Assembly (NCBI RefSeq): GCF_004006395.2 | Contig: NZ_CP029758.2 | Location: 124,001-188,000, forward strand | Origin: Clostridium sp. AWRP | GTDB lineage: Bacteria > Bacillota > Clostridia > Clostridiales > Clostridiaceae | Length of the DNA stretch: 64,000 nt | Direction: 5' to 3' | Shown here: positions 24,551 through 32,821 of the stretch, in pieces | Layout: every line of letters starts with the position of its first letter | Numbering within the stretch: the first letter of the stretch is position 1 | The notes under the pieces: model-generated | Database searches by the model: none | What the model saw: only the letters and a program-made list of their open reading frames with translations | Told to the model about the DNA's origin: nothing | Program-made: the position numbers and the translations under genes

Positions 24551-25126
24551 GTGATAAACATTATATGGTTTTCTATTTTAGCATTTGGAATAGGGTTTGG
24601 AATATTATCTGGAAGGGGAGAGGCAGTGTCCAAGTCCATTATAGCTTCTTCAGATGCTTCAGTAAAACTTATGATAAGTCTTTTGGGGATAATGTGTCTC
24701 TGGTGTGGGGTAATGAAAATAGCAGAGAAAAGTGGGCTTATGAATAAAATCGCAAGCTTAATGAGACCCGTTTTGAAAGTTTTGTTTAAGGATGCCTCTA
24801 AAGATGAAAGAGCTATAGGGCCAATAGTTATGAACTTAACTGCTAATATGATGGGATTATCTAATGCAGCCACTCCTTTTGGAATAAAAGCTATGGATCA
24901 GCTTAGTAATCTCAATAAAAAGAAAGAAGAAGCAAGTGATGATATGGCGCTTTTTTTAGTTTTAAATGCAGCTTGTATACAGCTTGTACCAACTACGGTT
25001 ATATCTATAAGAGCGGCAATGGGATCTAAAAATCCTGCAGAAACAATAATACCAGCTATAATTACAACTACTATATCTGCAGTAGTAGGAGTAGTATGTT
25101 GTAAAATTCTCCAGAGATATTTTTAA
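24551..25126 (+). CDS. spmA: Spore maturation protein A
   Basis: A 191-residue membrane protein with about five hydrophobic segments and the conserved NLTANMMGLSNAATPFG motif of SpmA (nucleoside-recognition 'gate' fold). SpmA and SpmB are needed for spore-core dehydration and heat resistance. I place the start at GTG 24551, ten bases after GGGGGAG; the longer ORF adds 12 residues without a site. spmB follows after 26 bases. Confidence 0.92.
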   Translation: MINIIWFSILAFGIGFGILSGRGEAVSKSIIASSDASVKLMISLLGIMCLWCGVMKIAEKSGLMNKIASLMRPVLKVLFKDASKDERAIGPIVMNLTANMMGLSNAATPFGIKAMDQLSNLNKKKEEASDDMALFLVLNAACIQLVPTTVISIRAAMGSKNPAETIIPAIITTTISAVVGVVCCKILQRYF

Positions 25127-25152
25127 CTTTATTTAAAAGGAGTAGGGTAAGG

Positions 25153-25671
25153 GTGAAGTACATAATAAAAGCTATAATTCCAATAATTATTATATTTATG
25201 GTTACCTATGGTCAAATGAAAAAAGTTAGGGTATATGAATGTTTTGTAGAAGGAGCCAGGGAAGGGATAGATATATGTATTAAGATATTTCCGTACCTAT
25301 TAGCCATGATAATAGCAGTAGGGGTTTTTAGAGAATCTAAAGCTTTAGATTACTTTATAGGATTTGTAAAACCTGTAGTAAAATTTGTAGGACTTCCTCC
25401 TGAAGTAGTACCTCTTGTGCTTGTAAAGCCATTATCAGGCAGTGGGGCTCTTGGAATATTCGCTGAAACCTTAAGCAAATTTGGACCAGATAGTTACATA
25501 GGTAGAATTTCCTCTATAATTATGGGCTCTACGGAAACTATATTTTATACTCTTACAGTTTATTTTGGAGCGGTTGGTATAAAAAAAATAAGGCATACCC
25601 TTTGGGCAGCAGTAATGGCAGATATAACTGCAATAATCACAGCAGTTATAGTAACTAGAATTATGTTTTAA
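25153..25671 (+). CDS. spmB: Spore maturation protein B
   Basis: A 172-residue membrane protein, partner of SpmA, with the conserved KPLSGSGALGIFAE and GSTETIFYTLTVYFG motifs. The start is GTG at 25153 after AGGAGTAGGG. The pair is normally expressed in the forespore or mother cell during sporulation; no sporulation promoter could be assigned by eye. Confidence 0.93.
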   Translation: MKYIIKAIIPIIIIFMVTYGQMKKVRVYECFVEGAREGIDICIKIFPYLLAMIIAVGVFRESKALDYFIGFVKPVVKFVGLPPEVVPLVLVKPLSGSGALGIFAETLSKFGPDSYIGRISSIIMGSTETIFYTLTVYFGAVGIKKIRHTLWAAVMADITAIITAVIVTRIMF

Positions 25672-25764
25672 TTGAAAATTGGTATGAAATTTTATATTTT
25701 ACCTTATAATAATTAGTTGTATAATATATAGTATAATTCATAATTATTTGGGATGTGAGTTAAG

Positions 25765-26343
25765 TTGTTAAGGTGGAAAGAGCTCTATGAAGAATGTTTA
25801 AATTGTCATAAATGTAGTTTAGGAGATAACAGAACTAATATGGTTTTTGGAGATGGAAATCCTAAGGCACATATCATGTTTATAGGAGAAGCACCAGGAG
25901 CAGATGAGGATAGAACGGGAATACCTTTTGTAGGTAGGGCAGGTCAGCTTTTGACGAAAGCTCTTGAGGCACTTGATTTATATAGGGAAAAGGATTATTA
26001 CATATGTAACATTTGTAAGTGCAGGCCCCAAAATAACAGAACTCCTTATGAGCAGGAAGAAGAAGCCTGTATTCCATATCTGAGAAATCAAGTAGCACTT
26101 ATAAGGCCTAAAATAATAGTTTGCCTTGGTGCAACTGCTATGGGATGCATATTAGGAAAGGACTGGAGAATTACAAGAGATAGGGGAAAGTGGGTTGAAA
26201 GAAAAGGCTTTTATATGACTGCAACTTTTCATCCTTCAGCGGTTTTGAGAGATGCGAATAAAAAAGCTGCATTTTGGGAAGATTTAAAAAGTATAAAAGA
26301 GAAAAATGAAGAGATTTTTCAAACAAAAAATGTTGACACATAA
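25765..26343 (+). CDS. Family 4 uracil-DNA glycosylase (Fe-S)
   Basis: A 192-residue enzyme that removes uracil from DNA. The N-terminal cysteines (C11, C14, C17) and the later CNICKCRP supply the 4Fe-4S ligands typical of family 4. The catalytic GEAPGADEDRTG and the HPSAVLR motif are present. The start is TTG with a weak GATGTGAG site. The -35 element of the metG leader promoter lies inside its last codons. Confidence 0.93.
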   Translation: MLRWKELYEECLNCHKCSLGDNRTNMVFGDGNPKAHIMFIGEAPGADEDRTGIPFVGRAGQLLTKALEALDLYREKDYYICNICKCRPQNNRTPYEQEEEACIPYLRNQVALIRPKIIVCLGATAMGCILGKDWRITRDRGKWVERKGFYMTATFHPSAVLRDANKKAAFWEDLKSIKEKNEEIFQTKNVDT

Positions 26344-26361
26344 AATTATATGACATATTAT
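26333..26361 (+). promoter_or_regulatory. Promoter of the metG T-box leader
   Basis: A perfect TTGACA at 26333-26338, a 17-base spacer and TATTAT at 26356-26361. It overlaps the stop codon of the preceding gene. The predicted transcript starts near 26368. Confidence 0.8.
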
Positions 26362-26367
26362 ATTGTT

Positions 26368-26640
26368 AAATACTGTGAAGGAAAGAGTAGTAAATTAGTT
26401 TGCACAAAGAGAGTCGGCAGATTTTGGTGAGAGCCGAATGCAATAAAGTTTATGAATATGGCTCTAGAGTATATCGCTTGAAATAATAGTAGGGTGGTAC
26501 GGTAGTAACCGTTATATTACAAGGTGATTAATAGTTACTTAATGATGCTTTTATTGTGAAGTAAAAGTAAAGTAGAGTGGTAAAGCGTAATTTACGCCTC
26601 TATGTGGAAAGGATTTTTCCATATGGGGGTTTTTTTATAT
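26368..26640 (+). promoter_or_regulatory. T-box riboswitch (methionine) upstream of metG
   Basis: A stem I region with AGAGAGTCGGCAG and GGTGAGAGCCGA leads to a likely ATG (Met) specifier at 26458-26460. A T-box AGAGTGG at 26574-26580 closes with CCTCT, and a terminator (26597-26637) ends in seven Ts; its 5' arm overlaps the antiterminator. Uncharged methionyl-tRNA should allow read-through into metG. A second T-box-like AGGGTGGTAC occurs upstream at 26491-26500. Confidence 0.9.
26597..26637 (+). terminator. T-box regulated terminator of metG leader
   Basis: Arms CCTCTATGTGGAAA / TTTTCCATATGGGGG (with G-U pairs) followed by a run of T residues. The CCTC at its 5' edge also closes the antiterminator. 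Confidence 0.88.
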
Positions 26641-26692
26641 GAAAAAACAATTAAAAATACAATAAAACTAGAAGAAAAAGGGAGAGAAAGAT

Positions 26693-28627
26693 ATGACCAA
26701 GAAAACTTATTATATTACTACGCCAATTTATTATCCATCTGCAAATCTTCATATAGGAAATACCTATACTACTGTAGCAGCAGATGCTCTGGCAAGATTT
26801 AAAAGGCTTACAGGCTATGATGTTATGTTTTTGACAGGAACAGATGAACATGGACAGAAAATTCAGCGATTAGCTGAGGCAAAGGGTGTTACTCCTATAG
26901 AATATGTAGATGAAATAGTTGCTGGAATTAAAAAACTGTGGGATATGATGAATATAAGCTATGACAAGTTTATACGAACTACAGAGGATTACCATATTAA
27001 AGCAGTCCAAAAAATATTTAAGAAATTGTATGACCAAGGTGATATATATAAGGGAAGTTATGAAGGATTATACTGTACACCTTGTGAATCCTTTTGGACA
27101 GAAACCCAGGCAGCAGACGGTAAATGTCCTGACTGTGGAAGATCAGTAGAGAAAACTAAGGAAGAAGCATATTTCTTTAAAATGTCAAAATATGCCCCTA
27201 AACTTATAAAGTATATTGAGGATCATCCTGATTTTATACAGCCTGAATCTAGAAAAAATGAGATGCTAAATAATTTCTTAAGGCCTGGACTCCAGGATTT
27301 ATGTGTTTCTAGAACATCATTCAACTGGGGAATACCTGTAACTTTTGATGAAAAACACGTGATATATGTTTGGATAGATGCTCTTGCAAATTATATAACA
27401 GCTCTTGGATATGGTAGTGAAAATGAAGAGTTATATAATAAATACTGGCCAGCAGATGTACATCTAGTTGGTAAAGACATATTAAGGTTTCATACAATTT
27501 ATTGGCCTATAATGCTTATGGCATTGGGACTTCCTGTTCCTAAAAAGGTATTCGGACATGGATGGCTTCTGGTAGATGGGGGAAAGATGTCAAAGTCAAA
27601 GGGAAATGTAGTAGATCCTGTAGTTTTAGTAGATAATTTTGGTGCAGATGCTGTTAGATATTATCTATTGCGAGAAATACCATTTGGTTCAGATGGATTG
27701 TTTAATAATGAAATATTTATAAAAAGAATTAATTCAGATTTAGCCAATGATTTGGGAAATTTATTATCCAGAACTTGTGCTATGGTTGAAAAATATTTTG
27801 GTGGAGTAGTGCAAGAACCAATAAAAAAAGAACAAATTGATGATGAACTTATAAAGCTAGCACTAGAAACTCCTAAAAAAGTAGAAAAGAATATGAATGA
27901 TTTAAGAATACCAGAAGCTTTAGATAATATATGGGATCTTATAACTAGATCAAATAAATATATAGATGAAACTACACCATGGATACTAGCTAAGGATGAA
28001 GCTAAAAAAGATAGGCTTGGAACAGTGCTTTACAATCTTTTAGAGTCACTTAGAATAATATCTGTATGTGTTTCTCCATATTTACCTGAAACAAGCACTA
28101 AAATGTATAAACAACTTAACACAAATGTTGTTTCCTGGGACAGTATAGCTTCTTTTAATGGAACTAAGGCTGGAACAAATATAAGTAAGGGAGAATTATT
28201 ATTTCCTAGAATAGATGTAGATAAAAAAATAGAGGAATTAAATAAATTAAAGGAAGAAAAAAAAGCAGCACAGAGTTTTAATGAAAAATCTTTAAAAAAA
28301 CAAATAACTATAGATGATTTTGATAAAATAGATTTAAGAGTTGCTAAAGTTTTAAAATGTGAAAACATAAAAGGGTCCAATAAACTACTTAAATTCCAAC
28401 TTCAAATGGGAAAGGAACAGAGACAGGTAGTTTCAGGAATTGCAAAGTATTATAAACCAGAAGAGCTTGTGGGCAAATATGTAGTATTTGTAGCAAATTT
28501 AAAACCTGTAAAATTAAAAGGTGAAATTTCAGAAGGAATGATATTATCTGCAGCTTCAGATGATGATAGTAAATTATCCATACTATCACTTTCTGATGAA
28601 GTTCCAAGCGGAAGCACAGTAAGATAA
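26693..28627 (+). CDS. metG: Methionyl-tRNA synthetase
   Basis: A 644-residue class I synthetase. The HIGH-like motif HIGN stands in SANLHIGNTYT (about 21-24), a zinc knuckle CTPC...CPDC follows, KMSKS is at 298-302, and a C-terminal tRNA-binding (Arc1p/EMAP-like) domain occupies about the last 110 residues. It charges initiator and elongator tRNA-Met. The ATG follows AGGGAGAG. It is controlled by the T-box leader. metG-tatD-yabE-rnmV-rsmA is the conserved Bacillus order. Confidence 0.97.
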   Translation: MTKKTYYITTPIYYPSANLHIGNTYTTVAADALARFKRLTGYDVMFLTGTDEHGQKIQRLAEAKGVTPIEYVDEIVAGIKKLWDMMNISYDKFIRTTEDYHIKAVQKIFKKLYDQGDIYKGSYEGLYCTPCESFWTETQAADGKCPDCGRSVEKTKEEAYFFKMSKYAPKLIKYIEDHPDFIQPESRKNEMLNNFLRPGLQDLCVSRTSFNWGIPVTFDEKHVIYVWIDALANYITALGYGSENEELYNKYWPADVHLVGKDILRFHTIYWPIMLMALGLPVPKKVFGHGWLLVDGGKMSKSKGNVVDPVVLVDNFGADAVRYYLLREIPFGSDGLFNNEIFIKRINSDLANDLGNLLSRTCAMVEKYFGGVVQEPIKKEQIDDELIKLALETPKKVEKNMNDLRIPEALDNIWDLITRSNKYIDETTPWILAKDEAKKDRLGTVLYNLLESLRIISVCVSPYLPETSTKMYKQLNTNVVSWDSIASFNGTKAGTNISKGELLFPRIDVDKKIEELNKLKEEKKAAQSFNEKSLKKQITIDDFDKIDLRVAKVLKCENIKGSNKLLKFQLQMGKEQRQVVSGIAKYYKPEELVGKYVVFVANLKPVKLKGEISEGMILSAASDDDSKLSILSLSDEVPSGSTVR

Positions 28628-28638
28628 TGTGAATTTTT

Positions 28639-28840
28639 TTAGTTAATAGTTAAGAATGAAGAATTAATAGTTAATGTGGATTTTTTTCGTTACACTACAA
28701 AAAATCTTTAATTAAATTTTTGAAGACTCGTTTTGCTAAGGCAAAACATTAATAAGCGTTAATTTATATAAATTTAAAGATTTTTTGCGATAGCTAAAAA
28801 TCATCCTTCACTATTAATTTTTTATTATTAATTCTTAACT
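28639..28840. repeat. Long imperfect palindromic repeat (C1)
   Basis: The outer arms, TTAGTTAATAGTTAAGAATG and its near complement ending ATTAATTCTTAACT, and inner arms AAAAAATCTTTA / TAAAGATTTTTT make a foldback of about 200 bases. The inner AAGGATGATTTT (minus strand) also occurs in element C2 at 39692. No ORF is present. It resembles widespread clostridial hairpin repeats. Confidence 0.78.
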
Positions 28841-28860
28841 TGCGAAGCTTTGCTTCGCAA
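28840..28860. repeat. Perfect hairpin abutting C1
   Basis: TTGCGAAGC, a three-base loop and GCTTCGCAA form a nine-base-pair stem directly after C1 and 48 bases before the tatD start. It may be a terminator remnant or part of the repeat. Confidence 0.65.
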
Positions 28861-28908
28861 TTTTTTAAAACTGTGAAAGAATTTAAAATTAGGTTAGGAG
28901 AAAGTTAT

Positions 28909-29685
28909 ATGGAACTAAACATATTTGATGCCCATGCGCATTATGACGACGAAGAATTTGACGAAGATAGGGACAAAGTAATAGAAGAGTTGAAGAAAAA
29001 CAATATAGTTGGAGTATTAAATTGTGGGTCTTCTATTGAAGGAGCTAGAGCATCTGTTAAATTAGCGGATAAATATGATATGTTTTATGCAGCAGTAGGA
29101 GTGCATCCTGAATATTCAGACATATTTACTGATGATATATTGGAAGAATTAAAAATTTTAGCTAAAAATAAAAAAGTAAAGGCAATTGGGGAGATAGGGC
29201 TTGACTATTATTACAAAGAAAATCCTGCGAAAGAAGTGCAAAAAGCTGTATTTATAAAGCAGATGAAATTAGCAGATGAATTGAAATTACCGGTAATTAT
29301 ACATGACAGGGAAGCTCATGAAGATACTTTAAATATAGTAAAACAGTTTAAGAATGTTATTGGAGAAATACATTGTTTTTCTGGAAGTGTTGAGATTGCA
29401 AGGGAATTTTTAAAATTAGGATATTACATAGGATTTACAGGGGTAGTAACTTTTAAAAATGCAAAGAAAGCTGTTGAAGTTGCAAGGGAAGTTCCCTTTA
29501 ATAGAATTTTAGTTGAGACAGATTGTCCCTATATGGCTCCGGTTCCTTTTAGAGGAAAGAGAAATAGATCTGAATATATAAAATTTATTATAGCTAAGAT
29601 AGCTGAAATCAAAGGTGTAGAAGATAGTAAAATAAGTCAATTAACAATTTTTAACATGAAACAGTTGCTTAATTTGGTAAAATAG
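28909..29685 (+). CDS. tatD: TatD-family metal-dependent deoxyribonuclease
   Basis: A 258-residue TIM-barrel hydrolase: HAH metal motif (H9, H11), GEIGLDYY, HDREAH, EIHCFSG and ETDCPYMAP are all in order. TatD proteins are 3'-5' exonucleases acting on DNA and possibly RNA. I choose ATG 28909, behind TAGGAGAAAG; the longer frame from 28840 reads through repeat C1 and is not credible. Confidence 0.95.
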   Translation: MELNIFDAHAHYDDEEFDEDRDKVIEELKKNNIVGVLNCGSSIEGARASVKLADKYDMFYAAVGVHPEYSDIFTDDILEELKILAKNKKVKAIGEIGLDYYYKENPAKEVQKAVFIKQMKLADELKLPVIIHDREAHEDTLNIVKQFKNVIGEIHCFSGSVEIAREFLKLGYYIGFTGVVTFKNAKKAVEVAREVPFNRILVETDCPYMAPVPFRGKRNRSEYIKFIIAKIAEIKGVEDSKISQLTIFNMKQLLNLVK

Positions 29686-29689
29686 TGTA

Positions 29690-29945
29690 AAATTAAAAAG
29701 AGGTTTTATTAAGTCTGTTTTTAGTAATAAAAAAATATTTAACAGCATAGTTTATATAATAGACACTTTAAACCACCAAAAAAATAACATAGACTGTAGG
29801 TTGAGTAGAGAACTCTAATTAGCAGATTTAATGCAAGTTATTTACTCATGAAGTATAATATCGGAATCATAAATAATTATTTTATTTATAGTTTTATGCA
29901 CAAGGCTGCATTTAACATTTTATAACAGTCTTAATGCAGAGTGAT
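29690..29945. other. Leader-like gap between tatD and the 3D-domain gene
   Basis: About 250 bases without an ORF. A TTTTATTA...AGTAATAAAA hairpin near 29702-29735 may terminate tatD. CTGCATTTAA / TTAATGCAG at about 29909-29940 is an inverted repeat just upstream of the next promoter and could be a terminator or operator. No known riboswitch motif was found. Confidence 0.45.
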
Positions 29946-29947
29946 AT

Positions 29948-29976
29948 TTGACATGATTTTGGGTTCCATTTATAAT
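29948..29976 (+). promoter_or_regulatory. Consensus sigma-A promoter of the 3D-domain gene
   Basis: TTGACA (29948-29953), a 17-base spacer and TATAAT (29971-29976): a perfect consensus. Transcription should start near 29983, leaving a leader of only about 30 bases. Confidence 0.88.
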
Positions 29977-30013
29977 GGAGTATGTCGCTCTCGCGCCCAG
30001 AGGAGGTATTTTT

Positions 30014-31054
30014 ATGGTGGAAAAGTTTAAGACTTACTTGAAAAAATATTTTCCAATTGGCCTTAGAGTAGAAATTATTGCAGTTGTAATTTTATCTGTT
30101 TTAATCGGAGTAGTATTTAGTACAAGAAAGACAATAGTTGTTTCAGTAGATGGAAGAAGCAAGAAGATTACCACGTTTTGTAGTACCTATAGAAAAGTTC
30201 TGGATAATAGTGGAATTAGCATAGGGCCTAAGGATAAAGTGAAGCCTAGTCTAGACAGTAGGGTGGAGAATAACACCACGTTGAAAATCAAAAGAGTAGT
30301 AAAAATCAAAGTAGAAGCTGACAATAAAAAGTTGAATTTAGAGTCTGCCGAGGATAATGTTGAAGATATGTTAAAGGCAGAAAAGATAGGAATTTCAAAA
30401 CTTGATATAGTATATCCATCCAGAAAGCATGAATTGAAAAAAGGAATGAATGTAGTAGTGACTAGGGTTAAAACAAAAGACATAAAAGAGGACAGACCTA
30501 TAAACTATGACACAATTTTGAAAAGTGACGAGCAGGTTGAAAATGGAACTAAAAAGGTTGTGCAAGAAGGACAAAATGGAGAGAAGGAGACTGTGACTAG
30601 GGTTGTATACCAAAATGGTAAAGAGGTTTCGAAAAAAGTAATTAGCGAAATCATAAAAAAGCAGCCGGTACAGAAAGTCATAGCCATAGGAACATTGACC
30701 AATTATACTCCGTCTAGGGGAACTAATCTTAATTATGTTGAATCACTGCAAATGAGGGCAACTGCATATACTGCAGATTATGCCAGTACAGGTAAGAGTC
30801 CTGGAGATCCAGCGTTTGGTATAACTGCATCTGGCACTGTAGCCAGAAGAAATAATGGAGATTATAGTTCAGTAGCAGTTGATCCTAGAGTAATACCACT
30901 TGGTACGAAGCTTTATATAGAAGGTTATGGTTATGCTATAGCAGAAGATACGGGTGGAGCTATCAAGGGAAATAGATTAGATTTATTTTTTGATTCTAGC
31001 TCAGAAGTAGACAACTGGGGTGTAAGATGGGTTAATGTTTATGTAATTAGGTAG
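30014..31054 (+). CDS. yabE: YabE/RpfB-like cell-wall protein with DUF348, G5 and 3D domains
   Basis: A 346-residue membrane-anchored protein. One N-terminal membrane helix (about 18-35) precedes two DUF348 (ubiquitin-like) modules (about 38-150), a G5 domain with the ENGTKKVVQEGQNGEKE motif, and a C-terminal 3D domain whose three conserved aspartates lie in the SVAVDPRVIPLG, AIAEDTGGAIKG and RLDLFFD motifs. The 3D domain is a lytic-transglycosylase-like fold as in MltA. Members resemble resuscitation-promoting factors. I choose ATG 30014, eight bases after AGGAGG. A terminator overlaps its stop codon. Confidence 0.92.
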   Translation: MVEKFKTYLKKYFPIGLRVEIIAVVILSVLIGVVFSTRKTIVVSVDGRSKKITTFCSTYRKVLDNSGISIGPKDKVKPSLDSRVENNTTLKIKRVVKIKVEADNKKLNLESAEDNVEDMLKAEKIGISKLDIVYPSRKHELKKGMNVVVTRVKTKDIKEDRPINYDTILKSDEQVENGTKKVVQEGQNGEKETVTRVVYQNGKEVSKKVISEIIKKQPVQKVIAIGTLTNYTPSRGTNLNYVESLQMRATAYTADYASTGKSPGDPAFGITASGTVARRNNGDYSSVAVDPRVIPLGTKLYIEGYGYAIAEDTGGAIKGNRLDLFFDSSSEVDNWGVRWVNVYVIR

Positions 31055-31077
31055 GAGCACATGCTCCTATTTTTTCT
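31052..31077 (+). terminator. Terminator overlapping the yabE stop codon
   Basis: TAGGAGC / GCTCCTA with an ACAT loop and six T residues. The first three bases of the stem are the TAG stop codon. Confidence 0.88.
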
Positions 31078-31134
31078 TTTAATTTTATAAGAATATTTTC
31101 GAGTATAAGTATAAGGTATCTATTATCTATAATA

Positions 31135-31295
31135 AGGCATTTTTAAAGAAATAACTAGTCAGTATGCTAGCCTATTTTTTATCATACTGCGTCGGTAGAA
31201 CCCTTAGATAGGATTCACTATCTGCGGAACCTGCCTCCTTGTCTGATAAAAAATATTCGTCGCATCTTTGACTTGTTATTTTCTTTCAAATGCCT
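31135..31295. repeat. 161-bp inverted-repeat element, copy A2
   Basis: The second copy of the element at 6259-6419, same length and orientation. Its ends are AGGCATTT... / ...AAATGCCT, and the inner hairpin is GATAG-GATTCA-CTATC. It lies between the yabE terminator and rnmV, 29 bases before the rnmV start codon. Confidence 0.88.
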
Positions 31296-31324
31296 AATAG
31301 ATTTAATAAAATAGGAGGACATTT

Positions 31325-31888
31325 ATGATTAAGGAAGTAATAGTGGTTGAAGGAAGAGATGATATAACTGCCGTTAAAAGGGCAGTTGATGCTCAACTTA
31401 TAGCTGTAGGAGGTTTTGGAATAAATAAAAAGGTTATAGATAAAATAAAAGAAGCCCAAAAAAGACAGGGCGTTATAGTATTTACGGATCCAGATTTTGC
31501 AGGAAATAAAATAAGACAAATTATATCTAAAAGGGTAAAGGGAATAAAACATGCTTATATATCTCAGAAAGATGGTATAAAAAATGGAGATATTGGGGTT
31601 GAAAATGCGTCACCAGAAACTATAATAAAGGCTTTAAAAAATGCCAAGTATGAGGTAAAGAAAAAAAGAGAGGAATTTGAAATAAGTGATATGGTGTTCT
31701 TTGGGTTGACAGGAAAATCAAATTCCAAGGCGAAAAGGGACATGATGGGAAAAGAACTTGGAATAGGATATTGTAATACTTCTCAGTTTTTAAATAGATT
31801 AAATGATTATGGAATAACAAAAGAGGAATTTAAAGAAGCTATAAGTAAAGTAAATAATATAATAGACAAGGAGAAGCACAATGAATGA
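31325..31888 (+). CDS. rnmV: Ribonuclease M5 (5S rRNA maturation)
   Basis: A 187-residue Toprim-domain nuclease. VVEGRDD (catalytic glutamate) opens the domain and FTDPDFAGNKIR carries the paired aspartates, followed by a helical C-terminus. It trims both ends of 5S rRNA precursors with ribosomal protein L18. The ATG follows TAGGAGGAC. It overlaps rsmA by eight bases, as usual for this pair. Confidence 0.95.
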   Translation: MIKEVIVVEGRDDITAVKRAVDAQLIAVGGFGINKKVIDKIKEAQKRQGVIVFTDPDFAGNKIRQIISKRVKGIKHAYISQKDGIKNGDIGVENASPETIIKALKNAKYEVKKKREEFEISDMVFFGLTGKSNSKAKRDMMGKELGIGYCNTSQFLNRLNDYGITKEEFKEAISKVNNIIDKEKHNE

Positions 31889-32723
31889 TTTATCTACTGC
31901 AGATGTAGTGAAAAAATATGGATTTAAATTTTCAAAAAGTTTAGGACAAAATTTTTTAATGGATAATACAGTATTGGATGACATAGTAAATAGTGCTGAC
32001 ATAAGTAAGGAGGATCTTATTATAGAAATAGGACCTGGAGTGGGAACTTTAACAAGAGAACTTTTAAAAAAGGCAGGTAAAGTATGTGCTATTGAATTGG
32101 ATTCAGATTTAATCCCAATTTTAAAGGAAGAACTAAAGAATTTTAAAAATTTTGAGTTGATACATAAAGATGCACTTAAAATAGACTTTAATAAAATAAT
32201 AGATGATGAAAAAAATGTGAAAATTGTTGCAAATTTACCTTACTATGTTACAACTCCTATTATTACACGATTGTTGAATGGAAATTACAATTTTAAAACT
32301 CTTACTATAATGATACAAAAAGAAGTGGGTGAGAGGATCTCATCAGAACCTAATTGCAAACAATATGGAGCACTTTCGATTCTAGTGCAATATTATTGTG
32401 ATGTTGAAGTAATAAGAAAAGTAAGTCCTCTATCATTTATTCCAAGACCGAAAGTAGAATCTATAGTTATAAAGTTAACCAAACTTGATGAACCTAGAGT
32501 TAAGGTGAAAGATGAAAAATTATTTTTTAAGGTAGTAAGGTGTTCATTTAATATGAGGAGAAAAACCCTTTGGAATGCTGTAAAGACTTTAAAAGTTCCT
32601 AAAGAAGATATGGAGGCTGCTTTTAAAAAAGCTGAAATTGATGAAAAGAGAAGGGGTGAAACCCTATCTATAGAAGAGTTTGGAAGATTATCTGATTGCA
32701 TATATGATATGTGTATACATTAA
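31881..32723 (+). CDS. rsmA: 16S rRNA dimethyladenosine transferase
   Basis: A 280-residue methyltransferase (KsgA) that dimethylates A1518 and A1519 of 16S rRNA. SLGQNFLMD, IEIGPGVGTLT, ANLPYYVTTPI and the FNMRRKTLWN C-terminal motif are typical. The ATG overlaps the end of rnmV and has GGAGAAG upstream. Confidence 0.96.
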   Translation: MNDLSTADVVKKYGFKFSKSLGQNFLMDNTVLDDIVNSADISKEDLIIEIGPGVGTLTRELLKKAGKVCAIELDSDLIPILKEELKNFKNFELIHKDALKIDFNKIIDDEKNVKIVANLPYYVTTPIITRLLNGNYNFKTLTIMIQKEVGERISSEPNCKQYGALSILVQYYCDVEVIRKVSPLSFIPRPKVESIVIKLTKLDEPRVKVKDEKLFFKVVRCSFNMRRKTLWNAVKTLKVPKEDMEAAFKKAEIDEKRRGETLSIEEFGRLSDCIYDMCIH

Positions 32724-32821
32724 AATGCGACATGTTTTTGAAGATAAGTTAAAACTATTTGTTCACTTTTTGAAAGTTATCTCATATATTATAATGAATA
32801 TAATATATGGAGGTATAGAAG

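Noticed and set aside
28840..28908. N-terminal extension of TatD from 28840
   Set aside because: It translates the end of repeat C1 and a palindrome, lacks a ribosome site, and the ATG at 28909 has a good one and fits the family length.
29690..30013. Cyclic-di-AMP (ydaO) riboswitch before the RpfB-like gene
   Set aside because: Such switches control rpf-type genes in some bacteria, but the promoter at 29948-29976 leaves only about 30 bases of leader and no motif was found.
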